A stretch of 64,000 bases of DNA, taken from the NCBI RefSeq assembly GCF_002259485.1, contig NZ_NPGA01000015.1:434001-498000 (forward strand), given 5' to 3'. The DNA is from Rhodococcus sp. 14-1411-2a (GTDB taxonomy: Bacteria; Actinomycetota; Actinomycetes; Mycobacteriales; Mycobacteriaceae). This document shows positions 1 through 7,264 of this stretch, one piece after another. Both the position numbers and the translations under genes were made by a program. The notes beneath the pieces were generated by a model that did no database searches, had not been told where the DNA came from, and was given only the letters and a program-made list of their open reading frames with translations. Numbering within the stretch: the first letter of the stretch is position 1; each line of letters starts with the position of its first letter.

Positions 1-31
1 AGCAAATGCTACGTAAAGGTGCGTCAAAGAG

Positions 32-1726
32 ATGGTAACCGAGCCTGAAGTGACCCCCGCGTCCGGCGAGTATTCGCATCGCGAGATCATGACGATCCTG
101 TCGGGCCTGATGATGGGCATGTTCCTCGCGGCGCTCGATCAGACCATCGTCTCGACGTCCGTCCGCACCATCGCCGACGACCTCAACGGGTTCTCGGTGC
201 TGGCCTGGGTCACCACGGCCTACCTCATCACCTCGACGGTCTCGACCCCGTTGTACGGCAAACTCTCCGACCTCTACGGGCGCAAGCCGTTCTTCATGAC
301 GGCCATCTCGATCTTCGTCGTCGGATCGATGCTGTGCGGCATCGCGACGTCGATGTACGAGCTCGCCGCCTTCCGCGCCATCCAGGGCCTCGGTGCAGGC
401 GGTCTGATGTCGATGGCGCTGGCGATCATCGGCGATATCGTGCCTCCGCGCGAACGTGCCAAGTACCAGGGCTACTTCCTGGCCGTGTTCGGCACGTCCA
501 GCGTGCTCGGACCGGTCATCGGTGGCCTGCTCGCCGGGCAGTCGTCGATTCTCGGAATCACCGGCTGGCGTTGGGTTTTCTACATCAACGTCCCCCTCGG
601 CATCATCGCGCTCGTGGTGGTGTGGCGAGTGCTCAATCTGCCGGTGTACCGCCGCGAGGCGCGCGTCGACTGGTGGGGGGCAGTGCTTCTCAGCGTCGGC
701 CTGGTCCCGCTGCTCATCATCGCCGAGCAAGGTCGCGTGTGGGGATGGAGCTCGCCGCGGGCCCTGCTGTGCTTCGGAATCGGCATCGTGGGCGTCATCG
801 CGTTCGTGCTCGCCGAGATCAAGATGGGCGACGACGCCCTGATCCCCATGCGGTTCTTCCGAAACCCGTTGTTCTCGTTGTGTATTGCTGTCAGCGTCAT
901 CGCCGGCGCAGCGATGTTCGGTGGCATCTCGCTACTGCCGCAGTACCTGCAGGTGGTCAAGGGATCCTCGCCGACGCTGGCCGGTTACCAGACTCTGCCC
1001 CTCGTCGGTGCCTTGATGGTCGCGTCGATCGTCTCGGGTCGCATGATCTCGAAGACGGGGCGGTACAAAATCTTTCCGATCGTCGGTACTGCACTGATGG
1101 CCATCGCGATGTTCGTCTTCCACTACGTGCACGCCGATACCCCGCTGTGGCAGACGATGGTCGTCATGGGTGTCTTCGGCCTCGGTCTCGGGTCGATGAT
1201 GCAGCCGTTGACCCTGGCCATCCAGAATGCGATGCCGCCCAAGGACATGGGTGTATCCACCTCTGCCGCAACGTTCTTCCGGCAGATCGGTGCGACGGTC
1301 GGTGTGGCGGTGTTTCTGTCGATGCTGTTCACACAGCTGACCCCCAAGACGGGTGACGCGCTGATTGCCGCGAGTTCGACGCCGGCATTCCAGCAGGCAG
1401 TACAGAGCGCCGCCACCAGTTCCGATCCGCTCGAATCGGGTTTCGCTCGAGCCATCGCCTCGGGTGACGCCTCCGTCGCAGGCAGTGCACTGCAGGACAG
1501 CTCGTTCATTCAGAAGCTCGAACCGGCTCTGGCCGAGCCGTTCCGCATCGGGTTCTCCGACGCCATGGATTACGTGTTCCTGGCCGTGTCGATTCTGATG
1601 GTCCTCGGATTCGTACTGGTGCTCTTCCTCAAGGAGGTTCCGCTGCGCACGATGTCCGGCCTGGCCGCTGCGCAGCAGGAACGAGACGAAGAACGAGCGA
1701 ACGAGGCAGGCACCGGACTGCTCTGA
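32..1726 (+). CDS. DHA2-family (EmrB/QacA type) MFS drug exporter
   Basis: A 564-residue integral membrane protein of the 14-helix DHA2 branch of the major facilitator superfamily, expected to expel drugs or toxic metabolites by proton antiport at the cytoplasmic membrane. The antiporter motif LDQTIV lies at residues 35-40, motif A (GKLSDLYGRK) at 76-85, and motif C (a GxxxGPxxGG-like run ending GPVIGG) at about 154-165. A long non-helical loop rich in Ser/Ala (about 430-500) precedes the last helix, as is usual for DHA2 proteins. The ATG at 32 is the first plausible start, but only 31 bases of upstream sequence are present, so the promoter cannot be judged. A convergent TetR gene follows and is a natural candidate regulator. 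The substrate cannot be inferred. Confidence 0.9.
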   Translation: MVTEPEVTPASGEYSHREIMTILSGLMMGMFLAALDQTIVSTSVRTIADDLNGFSVLAWVTTAYLITSTVSTPLYGKLSDLYGRKPFFMTAISIFVVGSMLCGIATSMYELAAFRAIQGLGAGGLMSMALAIIGDIVPPRERAKYQGYFLAVFGTSSVLGPVIGGLLAGQSSILGITGWRWVFYINVPLGIIALVVVWRVLNLPVYRREARVDWWGAVLLSVGLVPLLIIAEQGRVWGWSSPRALLCFGIGIVGVIAFVLAEIKMGDDALIPMRFFRNPLFSLCIAVSVIAGAAMFGGISLLPQYLQVVKGSSPTLAGYQTLPLVGALMVASIVSGRMISKTGRYKIFPIVGTALMAIAMFVFHYVHADTPLWQTMVVMGVFGLGLGSMMQPLTLAIQNAMPPKDMGVSTSAATFFRQIGATVGVAVFLSMLFTQLTPKTGDALIAASSTPAFQQAVQSAATSSDPLESGFARAIASGDASVAGSALQDSSFIQKLEPALAEPFRIGFSDAMDYVFLAVSILMVLGFVLVLFLKEVPLRTMSGLAAAQQERDEERANEAGTGLL

Positions 1727-1803
1727 TGGCGTGAAGGCCGATGCCGTGATCCTGGGACAAGGTACGGCTCGGTCCGGTGCGGGCCCCGGGAGCGTCGATC
1801 CGC

Positions 1804-2484
1804 TCAGGTCGAAGGTGCGGTGATGCCTCGGAACAGCACGTCGAGACCCAACTCGAGTTCGAGGGCACCGTCGTACTCGGTGATCAGAGGTGGCAGCGTC
1901 GACAGCAGGGGAAATGTGTCGATGGGGAGTCGGCGCAGAGCGAGGCTGAGGCGGTCGCCGGTCTCGTCCGGGTTGGCGGTCGTTTCCTGGGTCTCGCTCA
2001 GTAGATGGCCGCGTAGGAAGGAGATCATCAGCCGATAGCTCGTCAGGGCCTCGGGCAGCGTGAATCCCGCGGTGGTCAGCAGAATCAGAATGTTCTCGAG
2101 TGAGGCCAGTGACCGGGGCGTGCCCAATCCCAGTGGAGTCGCCTGAGGGCAGGTGGTCAGCAGCACCGCCGCGTGTGGGTGTTGGAGGGCGAGCTCACGG
2201 TAGTGCCGCGCAAAAATTCTGAGCTGACGCTGCCAATCGGGGTCTGCGCCGTCGACGCAGACGAGTGTGCCCAGTACCGAATCTGCGATGGCGTCGAGCA
2301 ACGCCTGTTTGGTGGGCAGGTATCGGTAGAAGGTCATCGGATCGCGATCGATCGATGCCGCGAGGCTCCGGATCGTCAGGCTGTCGAGGCCGGTTCGATC
2401 GACGATGCTCAGGGCGGCGGACACCACGTACTCGCGGTCGATCTTGATATTGGAGTGTGGGCCCGGTCGGTTCGTCGTGGACAT
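1804..2484 (-). CDS. TetR-family transcriptional regulator (TetR_C-like)
   Basis: A 226-residue DNA-binding repressor of the TetR family. The N-terminal helix-turn-helix spans about residues 36-57 (SLTIRSLAASIDRDPMTFYR); the C-terminal all-helical ligand domain resembles the tetracycline-repressor class. I chose the ATG at 2484 because it is preceded by GAGAGG at good spacing; an upstream in-frame start at 2538 would add 18 residues with no good ribosome site. The gene converges on the exporter to its left and diverges from the ice-binding protein to its right. It could control either neighbour, or itself through the GTTGT/ACAAC dyad in its upstream region. Confidence 0.85.
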   Translation of the reverse strand: MSTTNRPGPHSNIKIDREYVVSAALSIVDRTGLDSLTIRSLAASIDRDPMTFYRYLPTKQALLDAIADSVLGTLVCVDGADPDWQRQLRIFARHYRELALQHPHAAVLLTTCPQATPLGLGTPRSLASLENILILLTTAGFTLPEALTSYRLMISFLRGHLLSETQETTANPDETGDRLSLALRRLPIDTFPLLSTLPPLITEYDGALELELGLDVLFRGITAPST

Positions 2485-2865
2485 CGGTAGGCAACCTCTC
2501 GAAAGCAGTGAACCGACCGGTAAGTAGGGGGCAAACAAACTTGTTGTTCGACAACACTTTTCGCTTGACTCATTATCCTACACATGGTGTGCTGTAGCTC
2601 TACACCGTAGAGATACGGGGAAACTCTTAGTTGCGGAGTGGGCACGAGCCTCCGCTGATCGCATAGTTGTGTCACCTTGCCGAACTCCGTCGGCCGGTGA
2701 CGTCATCGAATACGGAACCGCGATACCTCCACGCACTCGGATCGGTCCGGGGCGGCCGTTGAGCGTCGGGACATCAATTGCTGCGCAATCGAACTCGTCG
2801 GGGGATCGATTGCGCGGTTCACGAAGTCCGGCAACAAGTCCGATTCGCCCAACCAGCAGAACGGT
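2485..2865. promoter_or_regulatory. Divergent intergenic region with a candidate operator dyad
   Basis: These 381 bases separate the TetR gene from the divergent ice-binding protein gene, and I see no gene in them. A 13-base dyad (GTTGTTCGACAAC, arms GTTGT and ACAAC) lies at 2543-2555, about 60 bases before the TetR start, a plausible position for autoregulation. A TTGACT hexamer at about 2565 could serve as a -35 element for the rightward gene, but no convincing -10 follows at standard spacing. This is pattern recognition only. Confidence 0.3.
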
Positions 2866-4242
2866 ATGCAATCCATGCCCGCTTCACAGCACACGTGCAC
2901 GTCGACCCCCATCAGGCGCAGGGGCAGAACCCTCGTTCCGCTTGCCGGTTCGGTCGCTTTGGCCACCAGCGCTCTCATGCTGATCAACGTCCCCGCAGCC
3001 GAGGCTCAACCCACCACCGTCGAACTCGGCACCGCGGAGAGTTATGCCGTTCTGGCCGGCTCCAAGATCACGAACACCGGCCCGTCGAGGATCGGCGGCA
3101 ACGTCGGAGTGAGCCCAGGCGTCGGTGTCGAACCGTTCATCACCGGATTCCCACCGGGAGAGCTCACCAGTGGAGTTATCAACGACCGCAATTCGGTTGC
3201 AGCGCAGGCGAAAGCGGATCTGAGTACCGGATACGACGACGCCGCCGGTCGACCGGGAGCAACCTCGACCGGAGTCGAACTCGGCGGACAGACATTGTTG
3301 GCCGGGTTGTACGGTTCGGGCACGTTCGGCCTGACCGGAACCCTCACACTCGACGCGCAGGGCAACTCCAACGCCGTGTTCATCTTCCAGGCGGCATCGA
3401 CGCTGATCACGGCATCCGACAGCAGTGTCTCGCTGATCAACGGGGCCAACCCGTGCAACGTGTTCTGGCAGGTCGGAAGCTCGGCCACACTCGGCACCGG
3501 TACCGATTTCGTGGGCACGATCATGGCACGGGCGTCGATCACGGCGACCACGAATGCCGATGTGCAGGGACGGCTACTGGCTCTGGACGGAGCTGTCACC
3601 CTCGACTCGAACACGATCACCAACCCGGGTTGCGGAACCACCGAGCCGCCCGTGACCACCACACCTCCGATAACGACCACGCCTCCGGTGACCACAACGC
3701 CTCCGGTGACCACGACATCTCCGGAGACCACCACGCCGCCCGTGACCACGACATCTCCGGAGACCACCACGCCGCCCGTGACCACGACATCTCCGGGTGA
3801 TGGTGGCGGTACGCCGGGTGATGGTGGCGGTACGCCGCCGATCGTCATCGAGGTGCCCCCGATTCCGGGTGTGCCGCCGGTGATCACCATCCCGCCGATC
3901 CCGGGTGTCCCGAACGTGCCGAATCAGCCGAACGTGCCGAATCAGCCGAACGTGCCGAATCAGCCGAACGTGCCGAATCAGCCGAACGTGCCGAACCAGC
4001 CGAACGTGCCCAACCAGCCGAACGTGCCCAACCAGCCGATCACACCGGGTGGCCCGGATCAGCCGGGCACGTACAACCCCGGTGGCCAGATCACACAGAT
4101 CCCGAACGGTGGTGTCGACACCGGTGACGGCAGTACCGTGAACCGTTCGACTGCAACGTCGTTCGCTCCGATGTGGACATTGCTGGCGGTACTCGCGGTC
4201 GGTGCTTTCTCTGCCTTGGCTCTGACTCGTCGTCGGAACTGA
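2866..4242 (+). CDS. DUF3494 ice-binding-like surface protein with membrane-anchored C terminus
   Basis: A 458-residue exported protein. A signal peptide ends near residue 48 (AEAQ), followed by a DUF3494 domain (about 50-255) that begins with the family pattern TVELGTAESYAVLAGS and contains SRIGGNVGVSPG. DUF3494 proteins fold as a beta-helix that binds ice in characterised members; function here is inferred. After GCG at 255-257 comes a Thr/Pro linker of about 50 residues, a Gly/Pro-rich part, seven exact PNVPNQ units (about 349-390), the motif IPNGGVDTGDG (412-422), one hydrophobic helix (about 436-454) and the tail RRRN. That is a cell-wall sorting architecture without an LPXTG sequence. 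A sortase gene starts 3 bases downstream, so the two are probably co-translated and the sortase may anchor this protein. ATG codons at 2866 and 2875 are both possible starts. Confidence 0.88.
   Translation: MQSMPASQHTCTSTPIRRRGRTLVPLAGSVALATSALMLINVPAAEAQPTTVELGTAESYAVLAGSKITNTGPSRIGGNVGVSPGVGVEPFITGFPPGELTSGVINDRNSVAAQAKADLSTGYDDAAGRPGATSTGVELGGQTLLAGLYGSGTFGLTGTLTLDAQGNSNAVFIFQAASTLITASDSSVSLINGANPCNVFWQVGSSATLGTGTDFVGTIMARASITATTNADVQGRLLALDGAVTLDSNTITNPGCGTTEPPVTTTPPITTTPPVTTTPPVTTTSPETTTPPVTTTSPETTTPPVTTTSPGDGGGTPGDGGGTPPIVIEVPPIPGVPPVITIPPIPGVPNVPNQPNVPNQPNVPNQPNVPNQPNVPNQPNVPNQPNVPNQPITPGGPDQPGTYNPGGQITQIPNGGVDTGDGSTVNRSTATSFAPMWTLLAVLAVGAFSALALTRRRN
3910..4035 (+). repeat. Seven in-frame 18-bp repeats coding PNVPNQ
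   Basis: The unit CCGAACGTGCCGAATCAG occurs seven times in tandem with only synonymous changes (AAT/AAC, CCG/CCC). It lies inside the ice-binding protein gene and encodes an extended Pro/Asn stalk. Near-identity at DNA level implies recent expansion, so the stalk length is likely to vary between strains. Confidence 0.9.
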
Positions 4243-4245
4243 TCG

Positions 4246-4923
4246 GTGAGACCTACCGTCGAGGTATCGGTACCTCCGGCCGAATCCGCCCGCACCACGA
4301 CCCGTCATCGGGTCGTGGTGCGGGCGGTGGCAGCGGCGTTCCTGGTGCTGCTGTCGCTGGTTGCCGGCTGCGCAACGCCCTCGGATGCCGGCCCCGCGCA
4401 GAACGAGTCGATGCCCTCGGCTTCTGCTCCCGCCGTCGTCACGCCGTCGGGTGAGGTCGGCGCCGGATCGTCGTCGGCGCCCGGGTCCCCGCCTGCGCGC
4501 CTCGAGATCGGTGCGATCGGCGTCGACTCCGATGTGATGGGTCTGGGTCTGCGTCCGGACGGCTCGATGGAGGTACCCGCGGGCGGTTTCCCCGCCGGTT
4601 GGTACACCGGGTCGCCGGTTCCGGGGCAACTGGGACCGTCGATCGTTGCGGGGCATGTGGATTGGGGCGGCAGCCCCGGTGTCTTCTACCGGCTGCGCGA
4701 TCTCGAACTGGGCGACGATGTCACCGTTGTCAGCCAGGACGGCAGCACGGTCCGGTTCGTCGTCAGCGCGGTGGAGCAGTATCCGAAGGATGCGTTTCCC
4801 ACCGACAAGGTCTACGGAGACATCGACCACCCAGGCTTGCGCTTGATCACCTGTGGCGGCCAATTCGACTCGGATATCTCCAGTTACGACGACAACATCG
4901 TCGTGTACGCCGATCGCGTCTGA
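4246..4923 (+). CDS. Class F-type sortase, predicted lipoprotein
   Basis: A 225-residue sortase (cysteine transpeptidase). The N terminus has a hydrophobic segment ending in the lipobox LVAGC (Cys42), so the enzyme may be lipid-anchored outside the membrane. The catalytic domain spans about 84-225, with His137 in AGHVDWGG and Cys203 in LITCGG, both typical of class F actinobacterial sortases. The strand that normally supplies the catalytic Arg reads SYDDNIVVYA, with Asn217 or Asp216 in that place, so no canonical Arg is evident there. The gene starts with GTG only 3 bases after the ice-binding protein gene, which suggests translational coupling and a dedicated substrate. Confidence 0.85.
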   Translation: MRPTVEVSVPPAESARTTTRHRVVVRAVAAAFLVLLSLVAGCATPSDAGPAQNESMPSASAPAVVTPSGEVGAGSSSAPGSPPARLEIGAIGVDSDVMGLGLRPDGSMEVPAGGFPAGWYTGSPVPGQLGPSIVAGHVDWGGSPGVFYRLRDLELGDDVTVVSQDGSTVRFVVSAVEQYPKDAFPTDKVYGDIDHPGLRLITCGGQFDSDISSYDDNIVVYADRV

Positions 4924-5025
4924 GCGAGCTCTCTCGCTCACAGCAAGTTCGCAGGCTGCTCCCAGCCCGGCCGACGGTCCATCGCACATTCTCGTAGTCG
5001 ACAACTTCGACGAACAGGATCTGCG

Positions 5026-7182
5026 ATGACTGCCCAACTCGACCGACCGGCCGCGATGCCTCCGTCGCACGCCCGCCAGCCGTCCTGGCAGACCACGTGG
5101 TGGTATCGCCGCCGGCACCTGCTCGGTCTGCTGATACTGCTCGCGGCCACGGCAACGCTGTACCTGTGGAACCTGACGGCAAGTGGATACGCGAACACGT
5201 TCTACGCCGCCGCGGTGCAGGCCGGTACCAAGGACTGGACGGCGTGGTTCTTCGGATCCCTCGACTCCGAGAACTTCATCACCGTGGACAAGCCGCCGGC
5301 CTCGCTGTGGGTCATGGGTCTGTCGGCTCGACTGTTCGGGTTCTCGAGCTTCAGTTTGCTTCTGCCGCAGGCATTGATGGGTGTCGCCTCGGTGGCGACG
5401 GTGTATGCCGCGGTCAAGCGTGTCGCGAACCCCACGGCCGGGTTGCTCGCCGGCTTCACCCTGGCATCGGTGCCGGCGGCGGCCTTGATGTTCAACTTCG
5501 ACAATCCCGACGCGCTGCTGGTGTTGCTCATGACACTCGGCGGCTACTTCGTCGTGCGATCTCTGCAGACAGCTGCCGGACGACGGGCCGCGATGTGGCT
5601 CGCTTTTGCCGGAGTGGCGCTGGGGTTCGCGTTCCTCACGAAGATGCTGCAGGGGCTGCTGGTGTTGCCGGCGTTCGGTCTCACGTATCTCGTTGCAGGA
5701 CAGGCTCAGTTGCGGGCCAGATTGCTGCACCTGGTCGGGGCCTCGGCGGCTCTCGTGGTCGCCGCCGGGTGGTGGGTGGTGACGGTCCAGCTCTGGCCGG
5801 AAAGTGCCCGACCGTACATCGGTGGGTCCACCGACAACACCGTCATGGATCTGGTGCTCGGGTACAACGGGCTCGGCCGCATCTTCGGCAACAGCGGCGG
5901 AGGTGGCATGGAGACTCCGGCGGGAATGAGTGCCGGGGCAGCCGGGTCCAGCTTCGGAGGCTCGACCGGTCTGGACCGACTGTTCGGCAGCGAGATGGGA
6001 ATCCAGATCTCCTGGCTGATCCCGGCGGCCCTGGTGGCGCTGGTCTTCGGGCTGATCGCACGTGGCCGAGCGCCGCGAACCGACCTCCTGCGTGCGTCCC
6101 TGATTCTGTGGGGCGGGTGGTTCCTGGTGACGGCGTTGATCTTCAGCTACATGTCCGGAACGATCCACCCGTACTACACCGTCGCGCTCGCCCCTGCACT
6201 CGCGGGCATGATCGGAACCGGCGGCTACGCACTGTGGCTCAGGCGTGAATCGATTTGGGGCAGAGCCGGTATGGCATCGATGATGATCGCAGCCGGGATC
6301 TGGAGTTGGGTGCTGTTGCATCGCAACGCGGACTGGCTGCCGGCACTGAAGTGGATCCTGTTGGTGGGAACCATCGTTGCGGCCGTGATGATCTTGGCGG
6401 CCGGGCGATACCGAAAGCTCACTGCGGCAGCGCTGATCCTCGGAGCCGTAGCAGGTCTCGGCGGCGGCGCGTCGTATGCCATCGCTACGACGACGAACGC
6501 GCACAGTGGTTCCGTCCCCACCGCAGGTCCGACCGGTGCAGTCAGCGACGGCGGTCCCGGCGGAATGCCCAGCGGTGGAATGCCGAGTGGTGGAATGCCG
6601 AGTGGTGGAATGCCGAGTGGTGGAATGCCGACGGGAGCGATGCCGGGTGATGCTGCTCCGAATGACGCTGTGCCGAATGACGCTGTGCCGAATGATGCTG
6701 TGCCGAATGATGCTGTGCTGGGCGGTGATGTGGCCATGCCTGCCGATGCGGCCGATCTTCCGGCCGGCTTCGCCACCGGTGACGTCGGCACAGGCGGCAT
6801 GCCCAGCATGGGTGGCATGGGCGGTGAGACCAACGAGGAGTTGACGGCTCTGCTCGAATCCACGACCACGAGGTGGTCCGCTGCGGTGAACGGTTCGATG
6901 TCCGCAGCCGGATACGAGTTGTCGTCCGATACGGCCGTCATGGCCATCGGCGGGTGGAGTGGTGATCCTGCGCCGTCGCTCGACGAGTTCATCGAGTACG
7001 TCTCCAACCACGAGGTGACGTACTACGTGTCCGGAGGAATGGGTGGCGGTATGGCTCGTGGAGGAATGGGCGGCGACTCGGAGAGTACGTCCTCACAGAT
7101 CCAGGAGTGGGTCGAGGCGAACTTCACGGCGACCACGGTCGGCAGCGCGACGGTGTACGACCTGAGTACCTACGCAGGCTGA
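5026..7182 (+). CDS. GT39/ArnT-like membrane glycosyltransferase with C-terminal repeats
   Basis: A 718-residue polytopic protein of the GT-C fold, related to protein O-mannosyltransferases and ArnT-type enzymes that transfer sugars from polyprenyl-phosphate donors on the outer face of the membrane. The N-terminal part has a short cytoplasmic segment, a first helix (about 32-50) and a periplasmic loop with GYANTFYAAAVQAGTKDW and LDSENFITVDKPP, the acidic donor-binding loop typical of the family. About ten further helices reach residue 490. The extracytoplasmic tail carries GGMPS and NDAVP tandem repeats and then a soluble domain (about 600-718) ending in STYAG. It lies 102 bases after the sortase gene. 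Modification of the Thr-rich linker of the neighbouring ice-binding protein is an attractive but unproven role. Confidence 0.85.
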   Translation: MTAQLDRPAAMPPSHARQPSWQTTWWYRRRHLLGLLILLAATATLYLWNLTASGYANTFYAAAVQAGTKDWTAWFFGSLDSENFITVDKPPASLWVMGLSARLFGFSSFSLLLPQALMGVASVATVYAAVKRVANPTAGLLAGFTLASVPAAALMFNFDNPDALLVLLMTLGGYFVVRSLQTAAGRRAAMWLAFAGVALGFAFLTKMLQGLLVLPAFGLTYLVAGQAQLRARLLHLVGASAALVVAAGWWVVTVQLWPESARPYIGGSTDNTVMDLVLGYNGLGRIFGNSGGGGMETPAGMSAGAAGSSFGGSTGLDRLFGSEMGIQISWLIPAALVALVFGLIARGRAPRTDLLRASLILWGGWFLVTALIFSYMSGTIHPYYTVALAPALAGMIGTGGYALWLRRESIWGRAGMASMMIAAGIWSWVLLHRNADWLPALKWILLVGTIVAAVMILAAGRYRKLTAAALILGAVAGLGGGASYAIATTTNAHSGSVPTAGPTGAVSDGGPGGMPSGGMPSGGMPSGGMPSGGMPTGAMPGDAAPNDAVPNDAVPNDAVPNDAVLGGDVAMPADAADLPAGFATGDVGTGGMPSMGGMGGETNEELTALLESTTTRWSAAVNGSMSAAGYELSSDTAVMAIGGWSGDPAPSLDEFIEYVSNHEVTYYVSGGMGGGMARGGMGGDSESTSSQIQEWVEANFTATTVGSATVYDLSTYAG
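6559..6720 (+). repeat. In-frame 15-bp repeats coding GGMPS then NDAVP
   Basis: Two adjacent tandem arrays lie inside the glycosyltransferase gene: four units like GGTGGAATGCCGAGT (GGMPS) plus a fifth ending in Thr, then four units like AATGACGCTGTGCCG (NDAVP). The near-identical copies indicate slippage-type expansion. They form a flexible extracytoplasmic linker between the membrane domain and the C-terminal soluble domain. Confidence 0.85.
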
Positions 7183-7206
7183 TACCCACGAACGACTACG
7201 CACTGT

Positions 7207-7242
7207 TGTTCCGCCGCAGACGTATTCGACTGCGGCGGAACA
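7207..7242. terminator. Bidirectional hairpin between convergent genes
   Basis: A perfect 13-bp stem (TGTTCCGCCGCAG with CTGCGGCGGAACA) closes a 10-base loop between the glycosyltransferase gene and the convergent DUF222/HNH gene. There is no T-run, which is common for high-GC actinobacterial terminators. Confidence 0.7.
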
Positions 7243-7264
7243 CCTGTGTGCACGCCCGGGCCGG

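Noticed and set aside
3910..4035. Regular 18-bp repeats considered as a CRISPR-like array
   Set aside because: There are no spacers, the period equals six codons, and the array is in frame within a surface protein stalk.
4081..4242. An LPXTG-type sorting signal in the ice-binding protein
   Set aside because: No LPXTG or close variant exists; only the GGVDTGDG motif, helix and basic tail are present.
3574..7011. A 1145-codon open frame on the minus strand opposite the ice-binding, sortase and glycosyltransferase genes
   Set aside because: Its translation is Arg/His/Gly-rich low-complexity sequence with no domain, typical of the antisense of GC-rich coding DNA; the plus-strand genes have clear families and signals.
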